Source: Hydrogenothermaceae bacterium (GTDB taxonomy: Bacteria; Aquificota; Aquificia; Aquificales; Hydrogenothermaceae). Taken from it: a DNA stretch of 64,000 nt. The notes under the pieces are model-generated. The model did no database searches. It saw nothing but the letters and a program-made list of their open reading frames with translations, and was not told where the DNA came from. Numbering within the stretch: position 1 is the first letter of the stretch; each line of letters starts with the position of its first letter. Position numbers and translations under genes: made by a program. The stretch covers positions 165,879-229,878 of the forward strand of contig JAOABC010000003.1 in assembly GCA_026418535.1 (NCBI GenBank). The letters are read 5' to 3'. Below are positions 27,277 to 35,864 of this stretch, in pieces.

Positions 27277-27732
27277 TTAGATCTCCAACATGTCGAATTT
27301 TAACCCGGGGAACTTGTTGTTGGACCTTTCCCTTATCTGCTGGAATATAGGTTCCAACTCTTTCATGGCTTTATCTACGAAGAGCTTTACTGTTCCAAGC
27401 ATAACACCTTTACTAAACTTAACAGATATAAAGAACTTTCTAGGGGAAATTTTTATATAGATAGCACTAGCCAAACCTTCTGTAAAGAAGTTCATCTTAG
27501 ACTGAACAAGATTATCAATCTGGTCTAAAGCTCCTAAAACAGAGGCTGAGACAACACAAAACCTCTCTGCAATGTGGTGGCTTCCATCTCCAAGTGGTAA
27601 GTAGGCTATCAACCTACCACCTTCATCTCCTACAACCGCAATGTCTATACCAATAGAGGTTATCAGCTTTCTAAGAACCTCTTCTATCTCCTTAATGTCT
27701 TCATCACTGATATGATAACTTATTATGTCCAT
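27277..27732 (-). CDS. Roadblock/LC7-domain protein (MglB-like)
   Basis: A 151-residue single-domain roadblock/LC7 protein: an N-terminal helix (DEDIKEIEEVLRKLITSI), central beta sheet with GIDIAVVGDEGGRLIAYLPLG, and a C-terminal helix pair. Roadblock proteins act as activators of MglA-type GTPases. Its stop is one base before the GTPase start. Confidence 0.82.
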   Translation of the reverse strand: MDIISYHISDEDIKEIEEVLRKLITSIGIDIAVVGDEGGRLIAYLPLGDGSHHIAERFCVVSASVLGALDQIDNLVQSKMNFFTEGLASAIYIKISPRKFFISVKFSKGVMLGTVKLFVDKAMKELEPIFQQIRERSNNKFPGLKFDMLEI

Positions 27733-27742
27733 ACTTCCTCCT

Positions 27743-29497
27743 TCAAATTAGCGTTGCTATAGATATTTTTGATACAGAAGACTTCACAGAACTTTTTAAG
27801 TCAGAGATCACCTGATCTATAAAAGGAATATTTTTTTTATTACTTTTACTTATAAGTAGAATTCCAGCACTAACAGACAAGATTCCAAACTTCTTTTCAT
27901 TTCCATCTCTGTCTTTTCCTAGTATGTAACCCCTTTGTACATCCTCTTTGTTATAGAAGGATATTACCTGTCTCTTAAACAGCTCTACTACATGCTCTAT
28001 GTCTAAGAGAATGTCCTCGAAGTTTTTATAGGCCTTGCCAGCAAAGAAGTCATCACCTCCTATATGTCCTATAAAATAGTCTTTGTTCATCAGGTTGGAA
28101 GAGAGTATGTTAGAGAACAACTGTATAACCCTGTCTCCCACCCTAAAGCCGTAATTATCGTTGAAGGGTTTGAAGTTGTCAAAATCAAAGTATACGATAG
28201 CAAAATCTACATGTTTTGAGAGGTTTTCCTCTATATAGTCCTTTATCTTTAGGTTACCAGGCAATCCTGTTAGAGGATTTGTATTAACAGCTTCAAAAAG
28301 CTTGTTCTTATGAACTATTTCCAGTAAGCTTTTATACGTAAGAACACCTACATACCTGTAATTTTCTGTCAGAATTATTATATCTCTATCACTTACAAGC
28401 AAGTTTGTGAGTTTTTCTAAGTTGATCGTATCAGTTACCTCTAAGATTGCAGGCTTTTCAAGGAAGCTTTCCATCTCCTCTATCTTCTTATTATCCTTTA
28501 TATATAAATCCAAAAAGTACTTAGAATTAGCAATATTTTTCAGAATTTTCTTTGTGTTTATTACGTGAATCGGAAAATTCAAATTATTTGTTATAGGTAT
28601 GTATTGGTGGTCACTGTACTTTATGTAATCAAATAGCACTATTGTCTTATCGTTATGTCTCAGAGGCTTCACTTTTAGAGACCTCTTTAGCAGGTCTTCT
28701 CTGTAACTTTTTCCTCTCTTTAAATCTAAATCTAGAGTAAACTCTGTATCGAAATTTTCTCTAAACATTGGCTTTTGGATATAGCATCCCTGAACAAGAT
28801 TTATTCCTATAGAGTCAAGTTCGTATATATGCTCAAGGGTTTCCACCTTTTCAGATATAATTGTAAACCCTAAACTGTTGGCCAATTTCACTATTGCTTC
28901 TATCAGAACTTTTTTCCTTACGTCACTATTTACTCCATCCACAAAGAAACCATCTAACTTAAGTATATCAGGCTTTAGTCTATAGATACTTTCAAGACAT
29001 ATGTTTCCAACTCCAAAATCATCCAAGGCTACCCTAAATCCCTGCTTACTATAGTTTTCAACTATCTCTAAGGCGTCCGAGTTTTCTATTCTAAATCTCT
29101 CAGATATCTCAAAAACAAAGAGATAAGAGTCTAATTCAAGGGTCTCAAGATACTTTTTGGTAAAACACTTTTTGTAATTTCTATCTTCTAGTATTCTAGT
29201 ATCTAAATTGTAGAAGAGGAGTAAACCTTTTTTGAATGCTTCCTTGTATTTGTTGATAACTTTTTTCCTAAGTTCAATATCTATCTCATACAAAATCCCG
29301 TTTTTATAGGAAAAGTCAAACAGCTCAAATACACTCTTAAATCCGAATCTGTCGTAGTTTCTCAGTAGAGCCTCATAACCCAACACTCTTCCTGTCTTTA
29401 TGTTTACTATTGGCTGGAAAGCAAAATCTAATTTCTCAACAAGCTCATCTACGTTAATATAATTACCTAAACTCAGATTCATCTGTTTTTTTTCCAT
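27743..29497 (-). CDS. EAL-CBS-GGDEF c-di-GMP protein with variant GGDDF
   Basis: A 584-residue cytosolic protein. The N-terminal EAL domain (about 20-250) keeps the residues needed for c-di-GMP hydrolysis: YEALLR (E42), NLD, FEIS, ALDDFG (about 157-162), KLDGFF, SEKVE (about 215) and QG. A CBS-type pair (about 280-395) follows, then a GGDEF domain (about 405-580) whose motif reads GGDDF (480-484), an E-to-D change at a metal-ligand position. No RxxD inhibitory site was seen. It is best read as a phosphodiesterase with a regulatory GGDEF domain. The gene lies 10 bases upstream of the roadblock gene. TATAAT is 20 bases before the ATG and no SD sequence is seen. Confidence 0.85.
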   Translation of the reverse strand: MEKKQMNLSLGNYINVDELVEKLDFAFQPIVNIKTGRVLGYEALLRNYDRFGFKSVFELFDFSYKNGILYEIDIELRKKVINKYKEAFKKGLLLFYNLDTRILEDRNYKKCFTKKYLETLELDSYLFVFEISERFRIENSDALEIVENYSKQGFRVALDDFGVGNICLESIYRLKPDILKLDGFFVDGVNSDVRKKVLIEAIVKLANSLGFTIISEKVETLEHIYELDSIGINLVQGCYIQKPMFRENFDTEFTLDLDLKRGKSYREDLLKRSLKVKPLRHNDKTIVLFDYIKYSDHQYIPITNNLNFPIHVINTKKILKNIANSKYFLDLYIKDNKKIEEMESFLEKPAILEVTDTINLEKLTNLLVSDRDIIILTENYRYVGVLTYKSLLEIVHKNKLFEAVNTNPLTGLPGNLKIKDYIEENLSKHVDFAIVYFDFDNFKPFNDNYGFRVGDRVIQLFSNILSSNLMNKDYFIGHIGGDDFFAGKAYKNFEDILLDIEHVVELFKRQVISFYNKEDVQRGYILGKDRDGNEKKFGILSVSAGILLISKSNKKNIPFIDQVISDLKSSVKSSVSKISIATLI

Positions 29498-29654
29498 TTA
29501 GTTTTCCATTTATTCTATTATAATATATAAGAAAACATAATCTTTAGATCAATACTTTTTTACTTATAGTTTAAAATTTTTAATATTAGGTTAAATCTAG
29601 CTTCAAAATTCTGGCATATATTTATTAGAATATATACGAGGGAGGTTTTTAAGC

Positions 29655-29864
29655 ATGGAGAATAGGAACATAGACGACCTCATCAAAGAGATAGACTCCT
29701 TTAAAAAGAGGTACTCAAGGTACATGTCCGAGAAAGAAAGAAAGAGAAAGAGAGAACAGGATGTCCACTTAACAAAGAAAGACAGGATGGTTTTGATTGA
29801 GTCATTTGTTATAGGTGGAGTTATAGAGAATGCTCTGACAAAGATATTACCAAAGATACTATGA
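29655..29864 (+). CDS. Small basic protein upstream of ykuK-like gene
   Basis: A 69-residue highly charged protein. The first half is a Lys/Arg/Glu-rich helix (KRYSRYMSEKERKRKREQ); the last part is hydrophobic (RMVLIESFVIGGVIENAL). A ribosome site GGGAGG lies nine bases before ATG. It ends KILPKIL, and this last stretch is copied by the 26-bp duplication that follows. Function and family unknown. Confidence 0.6.
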   Translation: MENRNIDDLIKEIDSFKKRYSRYMSEKERKRKREQDVHLTKKDRMVLIESFVIGGVIENALTKILPKIL

Positions 29865-29891
29865 AAAAGATATTACCAAAGATACTATGAA
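29840..29891 (+). repeat. Perfect 26-bp tandem duplication at a gene junction
   Basis: Positions 29840-29865 and 29866-29891 are identical 26-base units (AAAGATATTACCAAAGATAC + TATGAA). Each unit holds an ACTATGA stop/start overlap. Before duplication, the stop of the 69-residue gene and the start of the ykuK-like gene would have overlapped as ATGA; now they are 22 bases apart, with a nine-codon reading frame (MKKILPKIL) between them. Confidence 0.95.
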
Positions 29892-30324
29892 GAAGTTCAA
29901 TTTTGCAGAGATAAAAGATTTTATAAAGAATACGGGAGAGGGAAGTTCTATATACGTAGGTTGTGACTCGAAGGTCTTTAGTAGTTATACTATCTTTGTA
30001 TCTGTGATTGTAGTTCATATAAACTCTTCAAATGGATGTAAGATATTCTACCAGAAAGATAAGATAAACAGAGGGCTTAGTATAAGAGACAGACTGCTCA
30101 AAGAGGTAGATTTTGCGGTCTACACTGCTTTATCTATACTGGATATAATCGGAAACAGGAGATTAGAAGTACACCTTGATATCAACCCAAATGAGAACTA
30201 CAAATCAAACATGATCGTTAAAGAGGCTATTGGATATGTTTTAGCCCAGGGACTAAAACCAGTTTTGAAACCAAACTCCATAGCAGCTTACTCAGTTGCT
30301 GACTATATAGTCAAGAACTTTTAG
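29887..30324 (+). CDS. YkuK/DUF458 family RNase H-like protein
   Basis: A 145-residue protein with the DUF458 pattern: SSIYVGCDSKVFSSYTIFVSVI (an RNase H-like first strand with the acidic D), a GLSIRDRLLKEVDFA helix, LEVHLDINPNENYKSN (second acidic residue) and AYSVADYIVKNF. The fold suggests a nuclease-like or ribonuclease H-like protein; function is not established. It converges on a minus-strand gene with a four-base overlap. Confidence 0.75.
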   Translation: MKKFNFAEIKDFIKNTGEGSSIYVGCDSKVFSSYTIFVSVIVVHINSSNGCKIFYQKDKINRGLSIRDRLLKEVDFAVYTALSILDIIGNRRLEVHLDINPNENYKSNMIVKEAIGYVLAQGLKPVLKPNSIAAYSVADYIVKNF

Positions 30325-30647
30325 ATGTTCTGGAGTATGCGGAGAACCCTCTTTATATCCCCTCTTATCTTTATCCTTCCGGTTGTGAGATACCTGACTA
30401 TGTAAGAACGGTTATTTATCAGTCTAAACAGATCTTTCGCGGCTATCTCTACCACATTTCTCGGTTTTTCTACTTCCCCTTTCTGTATATCAAGCCCTTC
30501 CCGGGATACTTTTACCGATATATGTTTTCCATTCTCTAACTTTATAAGTAGAAGAAGTTCATCTTTTTCTTCTAAAGAGTCTAAATGGTGTTTATGGCTT
30601 TGGTTTATCTCTTCTACTATCCTGTATATCTCTTGAACTTCCTTCAA
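30321..30647 (-). CDS. SCP2-like small protein
   Basis: A 108-residue protein. A strand-rich middle (LLLLIKLENGKHISVKVSREGL) and a C-terminal pattern of helices with KDLFRLINNRS and TTGRIKIRGDIKRVLRIL resemble the SCP-2 sterol/lipid carrier fold (threshold plus G-D-x3-x2-L end). Last gene of the P-type ATPase gene run. The assignment is weak. Confidence 0.5.
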   Translation of the reverse strand: MKEVQEIYRIVEEINQSHKHHLDSLEEKDELLLLIKLENGKHISVKVSREGLDIQKGEVEKPRNVVEIAAKDLFRLINNRSYIVRYLTTGRIKIRGDIKRVLRILQNI

Positions 30648-30904
30648 ATCTCTGTCTCCAACGAGACTACACCTGTCTTGGTTTTGAGTATACTCTCTAC
30701 AAGTTTGTTTAGATACTCTTCTGCTTTCTCCTCTGTTGAGTAGATACCTAAGACTGCAGGCAAAAGTGGCTGTGGAAGGTATGCTATAACCTCAAAGACT
30801 TGGATATTCCTACCATTTAGTTCTATTTTTTCATACTCTACAGCAAAACCCACTATATGGTTGAGGTTGATATACCTTCCACTCCTTGTTCGGATAAATA
30901 CCAT
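30644..30904 (-). CDS. Hypothetical protein
   Basis: An 86-residue soluble protein with alternating strands (GRYINLNHIVGFAVEYEKIE, VFEVIAYLP) and a C-terminal helix. Possibly a small PH- or SH3-like barrel. It overlaps the neighbouring genes by four bases and one base, so translation is coupled. No family recognised. Confidence 0.6.
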   Translation of the reverse strand: MVFIRTRSGRYINLNHIVGFAVEYEKIELNGRNIQVFEVIAYLPQPLLPAVLGIYSTEEKAEEYLNKLVESILKTKTGVVSLETEI

Positions 30905-31176
30905 TACTTGTTTTCCTCTGTTTTCTGCTCTTGTATAGCTTTTTTAGCTCCTTCTATAGCTCCTATGGCTGCTGCTTGGGCTATCTTCAGACCCTTTTCC
31001 ACTATCTCTGCAGCAGACTTAACAACCTCTGAGGCAGTCTCAGAAACCTTCTTACCCACTTCAACAGGAAGTTTTGTTATATCTCTTTCCTCTGTCATAC
31101 CTATCTTCTTCCTGAGTTCCTCCAGCTCTCTTTTGATGTTCTCCAACTCTTGCTGAAAGTTTTTTTCTTCAGCCAT
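30904..31176 (-). CDS. Small coiled-coil protein
   Basis: A 90-residue protein: an N-terminal coiled coil (FQQELENIKRELEELRKKIG), a linker, then an amphipathic alanine-rich helical region (EIVEKGLKIAQAAAIGAIEG) that could lie on or insert in a membrane. It has AGGAGG upstream, 12 bases after the P-type ATPase ends. It is typical of small proteins found with this ATPase type; function unknown. Confidence 0.6.
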   Translation of the reverse strand: MAEEKNFQQELENIKRELEELRKKIGMTEERDITKLPVEVGKKVSETASEVVKSAAEIVEKGLKIAQAAAIGAIEGAKKAIQEQKTEENK

Positions 31177-31188
31177 CTCTCTGACCTC

Positions 31189-33288
31189 CTAACTTTTTTC
31201 AAAAAGTGGTTTTATACTATTAAAACCTAAAAAGACAGTTGTACCATTGTTAATAATGGTGCTCACGAATGGACTTATCAACCCAAAGGCGGACAAAGCT
31301 ATACCTGCTCCGTTTATAACTGAGTTTATCCGGAAGTTTGAGTATATCTTGTTTATAGCTCTGTCTGATATATGTATGGCTTCCACTATCTTGCCAAGGT
31401 CGTTTGGTATCACTACGTCAGCTACCTCTATAGCTATATCCGCTCCACTCCTCATGGAGATACCTACATCTGCTACAGATAGGGCAGGAGAGTCGTTCAC
31501 ACCATCCCCGATGAAGGCTACTCTTTTACCTTGTTTCTTTAATTCCTTTATAATCCTTGCTTTCTCATCAGGAAAAGCTCTAGCATAGTATTTTCTTATA
31601 CCTAACTGTCTGGCCACTTTTTCAGCAGCTCCCTCGTTATCTCCGGTGCAGAGTATTACTTCTCTGTTACTCTTATAGAGCTCTTCTACAACCTTCTTGG
31701 CTTCAGGTCTGAGATGGTCAGACACACCCAGCAGTCCAATAATAGATTTATCCTTAACCAAAAACAGAACAGACTCTCCCTTCTCGTGGAGCTCGTCCAC
31801 TATCTTCTTAACCTTTCTCGGTATGGTTATATGTTTTTCCTTCAGGAACTTTGTACTTCCAAGTAGGTAAAACTGTTGGTCTATCTCCCCTTCTATACCA
31901 AGTCCTATGTGGTATTTAGAGTTCTTTCTCTCTAATAGCTCTATACCCCTACTCTGGGCGTATTTTACTATCGACCTAGCGATAGGGTGTGTTATCCTCT
32001 GTTCTAGTGAGGCGGCTATCTGGAGCAACTCATCTTCAGAAATTGAAAGTGGTACTAACTCTGTTATCTCCGGCTTCCCAACAGTTAAAGTTCCCGTCTT
32101 ATCAAACACAACACTGTTTACGTTGTGGAGCATCTCCAAGTGTTTACCGGTTTTAAACAGTATGCTTCTTTTCGCTGCTACAGCCATATAAGACATTATG
32201 CTCAGAGGGGTGGAGACGTGTATACCAGTATGGAAATCCACTATCATCGTAGCCGTTAACCTGTTAATATTTCCAGAGAGAAGATAGCTGGAAGTTCCTA
32301 TACCTATAGTAGGGACGACAAACTTGTTTGCAAAGTCTTCAGCCTTTACTTGAGCCTCTATAGGTTGATTTACTCCCTCTTCAATTATCTTCACTATCTT
32401 GGCAAGAACTGTATCCTCTCCAACTTTCTCTGTTTTTATATACAGTTTACCATCTTCTAAAAATGTTCCTGCATAAACCTTATCCCCTTCCTTCTTATGA
32501 ACTGGGTTAGACTCTCCGGTAAGGGATGCTTGGTTGACAAGGGCCTCTCCCTCTAACACTACCCCATCCACTACTATCTTCTGCCCAGTATATACAACCA
32601 CTGTATCCCCAAGCTTAACTTTGTCTACTTTTTTCTTTATTACCTGTTCTCCATCCACCACATAGGCAAAGTCATCCTTGTAGCTCAACAGTTTTTCAAT
32701 CTCAACCTTAGCTATTTTCTCTGTCTTATCCTGTATAACATCTCCAAGGGAGAGTAGCCAAGTCATCAGTATAGATGAACCGTAGTTTCCTGTAAGGTTT
32801 GATATGAAGATAGCGGAAGAGTCCAGTATGTGAACATCTACCTTACCTTTAGAAAGAGAGCTTAGAGCCTTTAGGAATACGGGAATTCCGAGAGCAAAAC
32901 CTAAGTAAGGAAGAGATCCCCCCAAAGGCCCTCTGAACAGAAGGGAAACGAGTCCTACAGTATTGAGCTTAAACCAAGTTAAGCTAGAGATTAGTTCCTT
33001 CTTCTCTTCCACAGGTTTTACCTTTTCTTTTTCCAACAGTTCCAGTACAAATTCCCCATTGGTAGTGTTCAGGAAATTTAGGATATTTTCTACGTTAGAC
33101 TTCTTAGGATTATAGTAAAAAGATACCAAACCACGGGCTTTACTTACAACAACTGTATCTATATCAGGAAACTTCTCCTGGAAAAAACTCTGGAGTACCT
33201 CCTTAGACACCCCAACATATTTTATAAACTCAGAACCTATCTTCAGTTTTCCTAAACTTAGCTCTTTTATAGAGTAAGGTATAGGCAT
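31189..33288 (-). CDS. P1B-like P-type ATPase with non-canonical metal site
   Basis: A 699-residue ion-pumping ATPase. The order is an HMA-like N-terminal domain without CxxC (about 20-80), membrane pairs, actuator TGES (257-260), phosphorylation site DKTGT (D396), nucleotide domain with HPIARSI, then GDGVNDSPALSVADVGISM and two C-terminal membrane helices. The channel motif that is CPC in copper/zinc pumps reads DFHTGIHVSTP (351-361): no cysteine. The context resembles the divergent CtpC-like group, where this stretch reads D(Y/F)SCAIKLSTP. Transported ion unknown. The surrounding small genes (30321-34676) form one transcription unit on the minus strand. Confidence 0.85.
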   Translation of the reverse strand: MPIPYSIKELSLGKLKIGSEFIKYVGVSKEVLQSFFQEKFPDIDTVVVSKARGLVSFYYNPKKSNVENILNFLNTTNGEFVLELLEKEKVKPVEEKKELISSLTWFKLNTVGLVSLLFRGPLGGSLPYLGFALGIPVFLKALSSLSKGKVDVHILDSSAIFISNLTGNYGSSILMTWLLSLGDVIQDKTEKIAKVEIEKLLSYKDDFAYVVDGEQVIKKKVDKVKLGDTVVVYTGQKIVVDGVVLEGEALVNQASLTGESNPVHKKEGDKVYAGTFLEDGKLYIKTEKVGEDTVLAKIVKIIEEGVNQPIEAQVKAEDFANKFVVPTIGIGTSSYLLSGNINRLTATMIVDFHTGIHVSTPLSIMSYMAVAAKRSILFKTGKHLEMLHNVNSVVFDKTGTLTVGKPEITELVPLSISEDELLQIAASLEQRITHPIARSIVKYAQSRGIELLERKNSKYHIGLGIEGEIDQQFYLLGSTKFLKEKHITIPRKVKKIVDELHEKGESVLFLVKDKSIIGLLGVSDHLRPEAKKVVEELYKSNREVILCTGDNEGAAEKVARQLGIRKYYARAFPDEKARIIKELKKQGKRVAFIGDGVNDSPALSVADVGISMRSGADIAIEVADVVIPNDLGKIVEAIHISDRAINKIYSNFRINSVINGAGIALSAFGLISPFVSTIINNGTTVFLGFNSIKPLFEKS

Positions 33289-33289
33289 T

Positions 33290-33505
33290 TTAATCCTCTT
33301 GCTTTTCCGCTTCTACTGGAGCGGAAAGTTGTCTTTTCTCTATCATTAGAACGGCAGCTTCTATCTCCCTTTGCATCTTCTCCAACTTTCTCTGCTCTTC
33401 TATTTTATTGACAATGTAAAGTCCTACTACCCCTAAACCTACACCTAAAGCAAATGAAAATGGATTGGAACAGAAAACTCTTGATGCTAAAGCTAATGGG
33501 TTCAT
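33290..33505 (-). CDS. Small membrane-anchored protein
   Basis: A 71-residue protein with one hydrophobic segment (about 15-31: FALGVGLGVVGLYIVN) followed by a charged helix (EEQRKLEKMQREIEAAVLMI). It starts 13 bases after the next small membrane gene ends and stops one base before the P-type ATPase start. Likely an accessory subunit of the pump. Confidence 0.6.
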   Translation of the reverse strand: MNPLALASRVFCSNPFSFALGVGLGVVGLYIVNKIEEQRKLEKMQREIEAAVLMIEKRQLSAPVEAEKQED

Positions 33506-33518
33506 CTTCTTTACCTCC

Positions 33519-33839
33519 TTATAGACTTGCTTTTATCTTTTCTAAGATCTCTTGCTGTTTTTGGAGAATTTCTAGCTTTCTTTCTACCTCTAACTTATAC
33601 TCATGCTTTGCCTCTGCGATCACATCTTCCCAGAACTCTGCAGTCTCGTCCATATTAGATTTTAGCCACTGCTGGAATGAAACTATCTCTTTAGTTGCAC
33701 CTACAAGGAGTGGTTTTGAGTTTCTAAGGAGCTGGTTTAGTATTACAGCACCAGCAATAGCTCCTACTCCATAGAGAAGCCAGTTGGTAGAGATACATCC
33801 ACCAATCGTCTCACTGATTTTAACACCGAACAGGTTCAT
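33519..33839 (-). CDS. Small membrane protein with long C-terminal coiled coil
   Basis: A 106-residue protein with a short membrane segment (about 20-38: WLLYGVGAIAGAVILNQLL) and a C-terminal coiled coil (EVERKLEILQKQQEILEKIKA). Similar in layout to the next gene, though not in sequence. Probably part of the P-type ATPase assembly; this layout resembles DUF5132-type proteins of such operons, an unconfirmed comparison. Confidence 0.55.
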   Translation of the reverse strand: MNLFGVKISETIGGCISTNWLLYGVGAIAGAVILNQLLRNSKPLLVGATKEIVSFQQWLKSNMDETAEFWEDVIAEAKHEYKLEVERKLEILQKQQEILEKIKASL

Positions 33840-33850
33840 AAGAACACCTC

Positions 33851-34222
33851 CTAAAATTTAGTCTTTAAGTATCTGGCTAAAAGTAAGCTACATATTCCAA
33901 AAGTGATCAGACCCCGTTTAAATCCAAGTAAAAAGACTGAATACAAAGCTTTTGTTACAGAACTTTTTATAAGAGGAACTGTGTAGTGATATATGTCATC
34001 CAGTTTTAGTTTTACCTTCTCTTTAGGTACTTCTCTGTCAAGCAATCTGAAGAAAGCCTCTGCTTCGCTACCTGGTCTATACTTCACGAGAATGGATAAA
34101 GCACTCTCTCTTACTTCTTCTACACCATCCAGTTTATCCAGAAGGATTTTTACATCTCTCCTCTCTGACGAAAGCTCTAGCCTTAACCTTATTCTTCCTT
34201 TTATATGGGATTCAACTTTCAA
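33851..34222 (-). CDS. HMA-like domain membrane protein
   Basis: A 123-residue protein whose first 70 residues follow the HMA_2 pattern (SHIKGRIRLRLELSSERRDV then KLDGVEEVRESALSILVKY), without the metal-binding CxxC. A hydrophobic C-terminal region (about 85-118) is probably a membrane anchor. It resembles the stand-alone HMA-fold proteins encoded with CtpC-like ATPases. It overlaps the upstream gene by 11 bases. Confidence 0.65.
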   Translation of the reverse strand: MKVESHIKGRIRLRLELSSERRDVKILLDKLDGVEEVRESALSILVKYRPGSEAEAFFRLLDREVPKEKVKLKLDDIYHYTVPLIKSSVTKALYSVFLLGFKRGLITFGICSLLLARYLKTKF

Positions 34223-34676
34223 AGCTACCTTCTTCCTTTAACTCTTTTATAAATTCAAGTATATCTCCTAAAGCCCAGTAGATTTCCCTTATGAGGAGAG
34301 AGTATCTAAAGTACTTCTTTGGATTCTCTGCTATATAAGTATAAAGAACTCTGTCTATTTTAAACAATACTTTTTTAGCTTTCTGTAGTTTTTCTTTAAC
34401 TTCTGAAATATGACTATCCTTCTCTAAAGAGTCAGATATGTTTATACAGATAGACTCTACATCCCTGAGTAAATGAGCTATATCCGGAGGTAAGTTTCTC
34501 ATATAGGGAATAATAGAGTAGATTTTTTCCAATTTCTCTATAAATTCCCTCTTTACGTTCTTAATGTTGTTTAACTCTTCCAGTTTCTTCTTTAGTATCT
34601 GTTGGTAGATATCATTTTCAAAGTTTACAGAAGGTAGGAGAGATAGATGGTTAAAGACGTCAACAAATTCCCTCAT
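34212..34676 (-). CDS. Hypothetical helical protein, first gene of the P-type ATPase operon
   Basis: A 154-residue all-helical soluble protein (EKIYSIIPYMRNLPPDIAHL; KEKLQKAKKVLFKIDRVLY) with regularly spaced charged residues. AAGGAG is nine bases before ATG and about 65 bases of intergenic DNA precede it, so the promoter of the operon should lie at about 34680-34740. No family recognised. Confidence 0.6.
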   Translation of the reverse strand: MREFVDVFNHLSLLPSVNFENDIYQQILKKKLEELNNIKNVKREFIEKLEKIYSIIPYMRNLPPDIAHLLRDVESICINISDSLEKDSHISEVKEKLQKAKKVLFKIDRVLYTYIAENPKKYFRYSLLIREIYWALGDILEFIKELKEEGSFES

Positions 34677-34773
34677 CTTAAATAGACTCCTTTAAATAAA
34701 CTTTATATTAGTAAGTATACATAAATGTGCATTATCTAGAGTTAAAATTCAATTAAATTTATGTTAAGAAATC

Positions 34774-35752
34774 TTAAATGAACACAGAGCAAACTGTGAA
34801 GTACACCATTATAGATACAGAGTCCTGTAGTACAAGTAGCTATTGGACCACCACCGTAAGCAGGGTCTATATGAAGTTTATCCAGTATTATTGGAAATAC
34901 TGAAACTATAAAACCGGCTATTGTCGAGGCAAGTAAGATGGCAAGAGATATTACGAAGGCGACATTTTCATCCTTCCAAAAAGTGGAAATGACTACAAGG
35001 CTCACGATGAATAAAATGAAACCTATAGATGCGGTAGTAAGGGTTTCCTTAAGTGGTATATCGGACACTTTTAGGTCTAAGGATACAAATCCAACCACAA
35101 TGGCTTCTGTTTGAGTCCCTATAGCATCTGCTAAGTATACTACTGTCGGTATGAAGAAAGCCAACATAACATGTTTCTTTATTTCTTCCTCAAATATATC
35201 CACTATCCCTGCAGATAGAAAACTGCCTATCAGTCCTATTAATAGCCATGGTAGTCTTTGGAGGATTCTATCTTTCAGAGGAGTTGAATTTGATTTTATT
35301 ATCCTTTCCTTTGATTCAACTAAACCTGAGATTATTGATAGGTCTTCTTCATGTTCTTGTAGGAGAATCTGTAGTAGAGTTTTAGGCGGTATTATTCCAA
35401 GGAAGTAGCCGTCATGATCCACCACTGCGAGGGCATACTCCTCTCTCTGAACAGCTTGCCATGCTGCCACCTCTTGGTCTGTATGGGGACTTACTGTTGG
35501 AGGGTTTGTGTCCATTATATCTTTTGCTTTCTTTTCCGGTTCTGAGCTAAACAGGTATTCTACAGTTATAATTCCCACGAACTTCCCTCTTTCTGTTACT
35601 GCAACGTGAGAAGCACAGGCATACTTTTACCAAAGAGCCTCTCTACGATACTACTTACAGAGTCCTCCGGATGGGCTATAGGGACATTAAACACAACATG
35701 TTCTTTTGCTGTTTCGTAAAATATGCCTTTATTTTCTTCCAAAACAAACCAT
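34774..35752 (-). pseudogene. MgtE-like magnesium transporter gene with two frameshifts
   Basis: A short MgtE-type gene (two CBS domains plus membrane domain, lacking the N-terminal MgtE domain), broken twice. Frame A from about 35742 encodes FYETAKEHVVFNVPIAHPED and VERLFGK and ends at TAA near 35600. The next frame picks up as YACASHVAVTERGKFVGIIT and runs through CBS-like, DTNPPTVSPHTDQEVAAWQA and membrane segments (FFIPTVVYLADAIGTQTEA, DPAYGGGPIAT). At about 34835 it shifts again, and the expected end VLQDSVSIMVYFTVCSVFI lies in another frame with its stop at 34774. The shifts fall in or beside short repeats: a run of A (35625-35628) and a doubled T. No clear ATG fits; TTG at 35742 is one option. 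Confidence 0.75.
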
Positions 35753-35864
35753 CACTTTAAAATTACACTATAACAGTTTACTGTTTCTATTTTTCAAGAA
35801 TCCAGTTATAAAATCGCCCCAATATCTCGATATCTCAAGAAGTCCAATACCAAGGTATTTTCTA

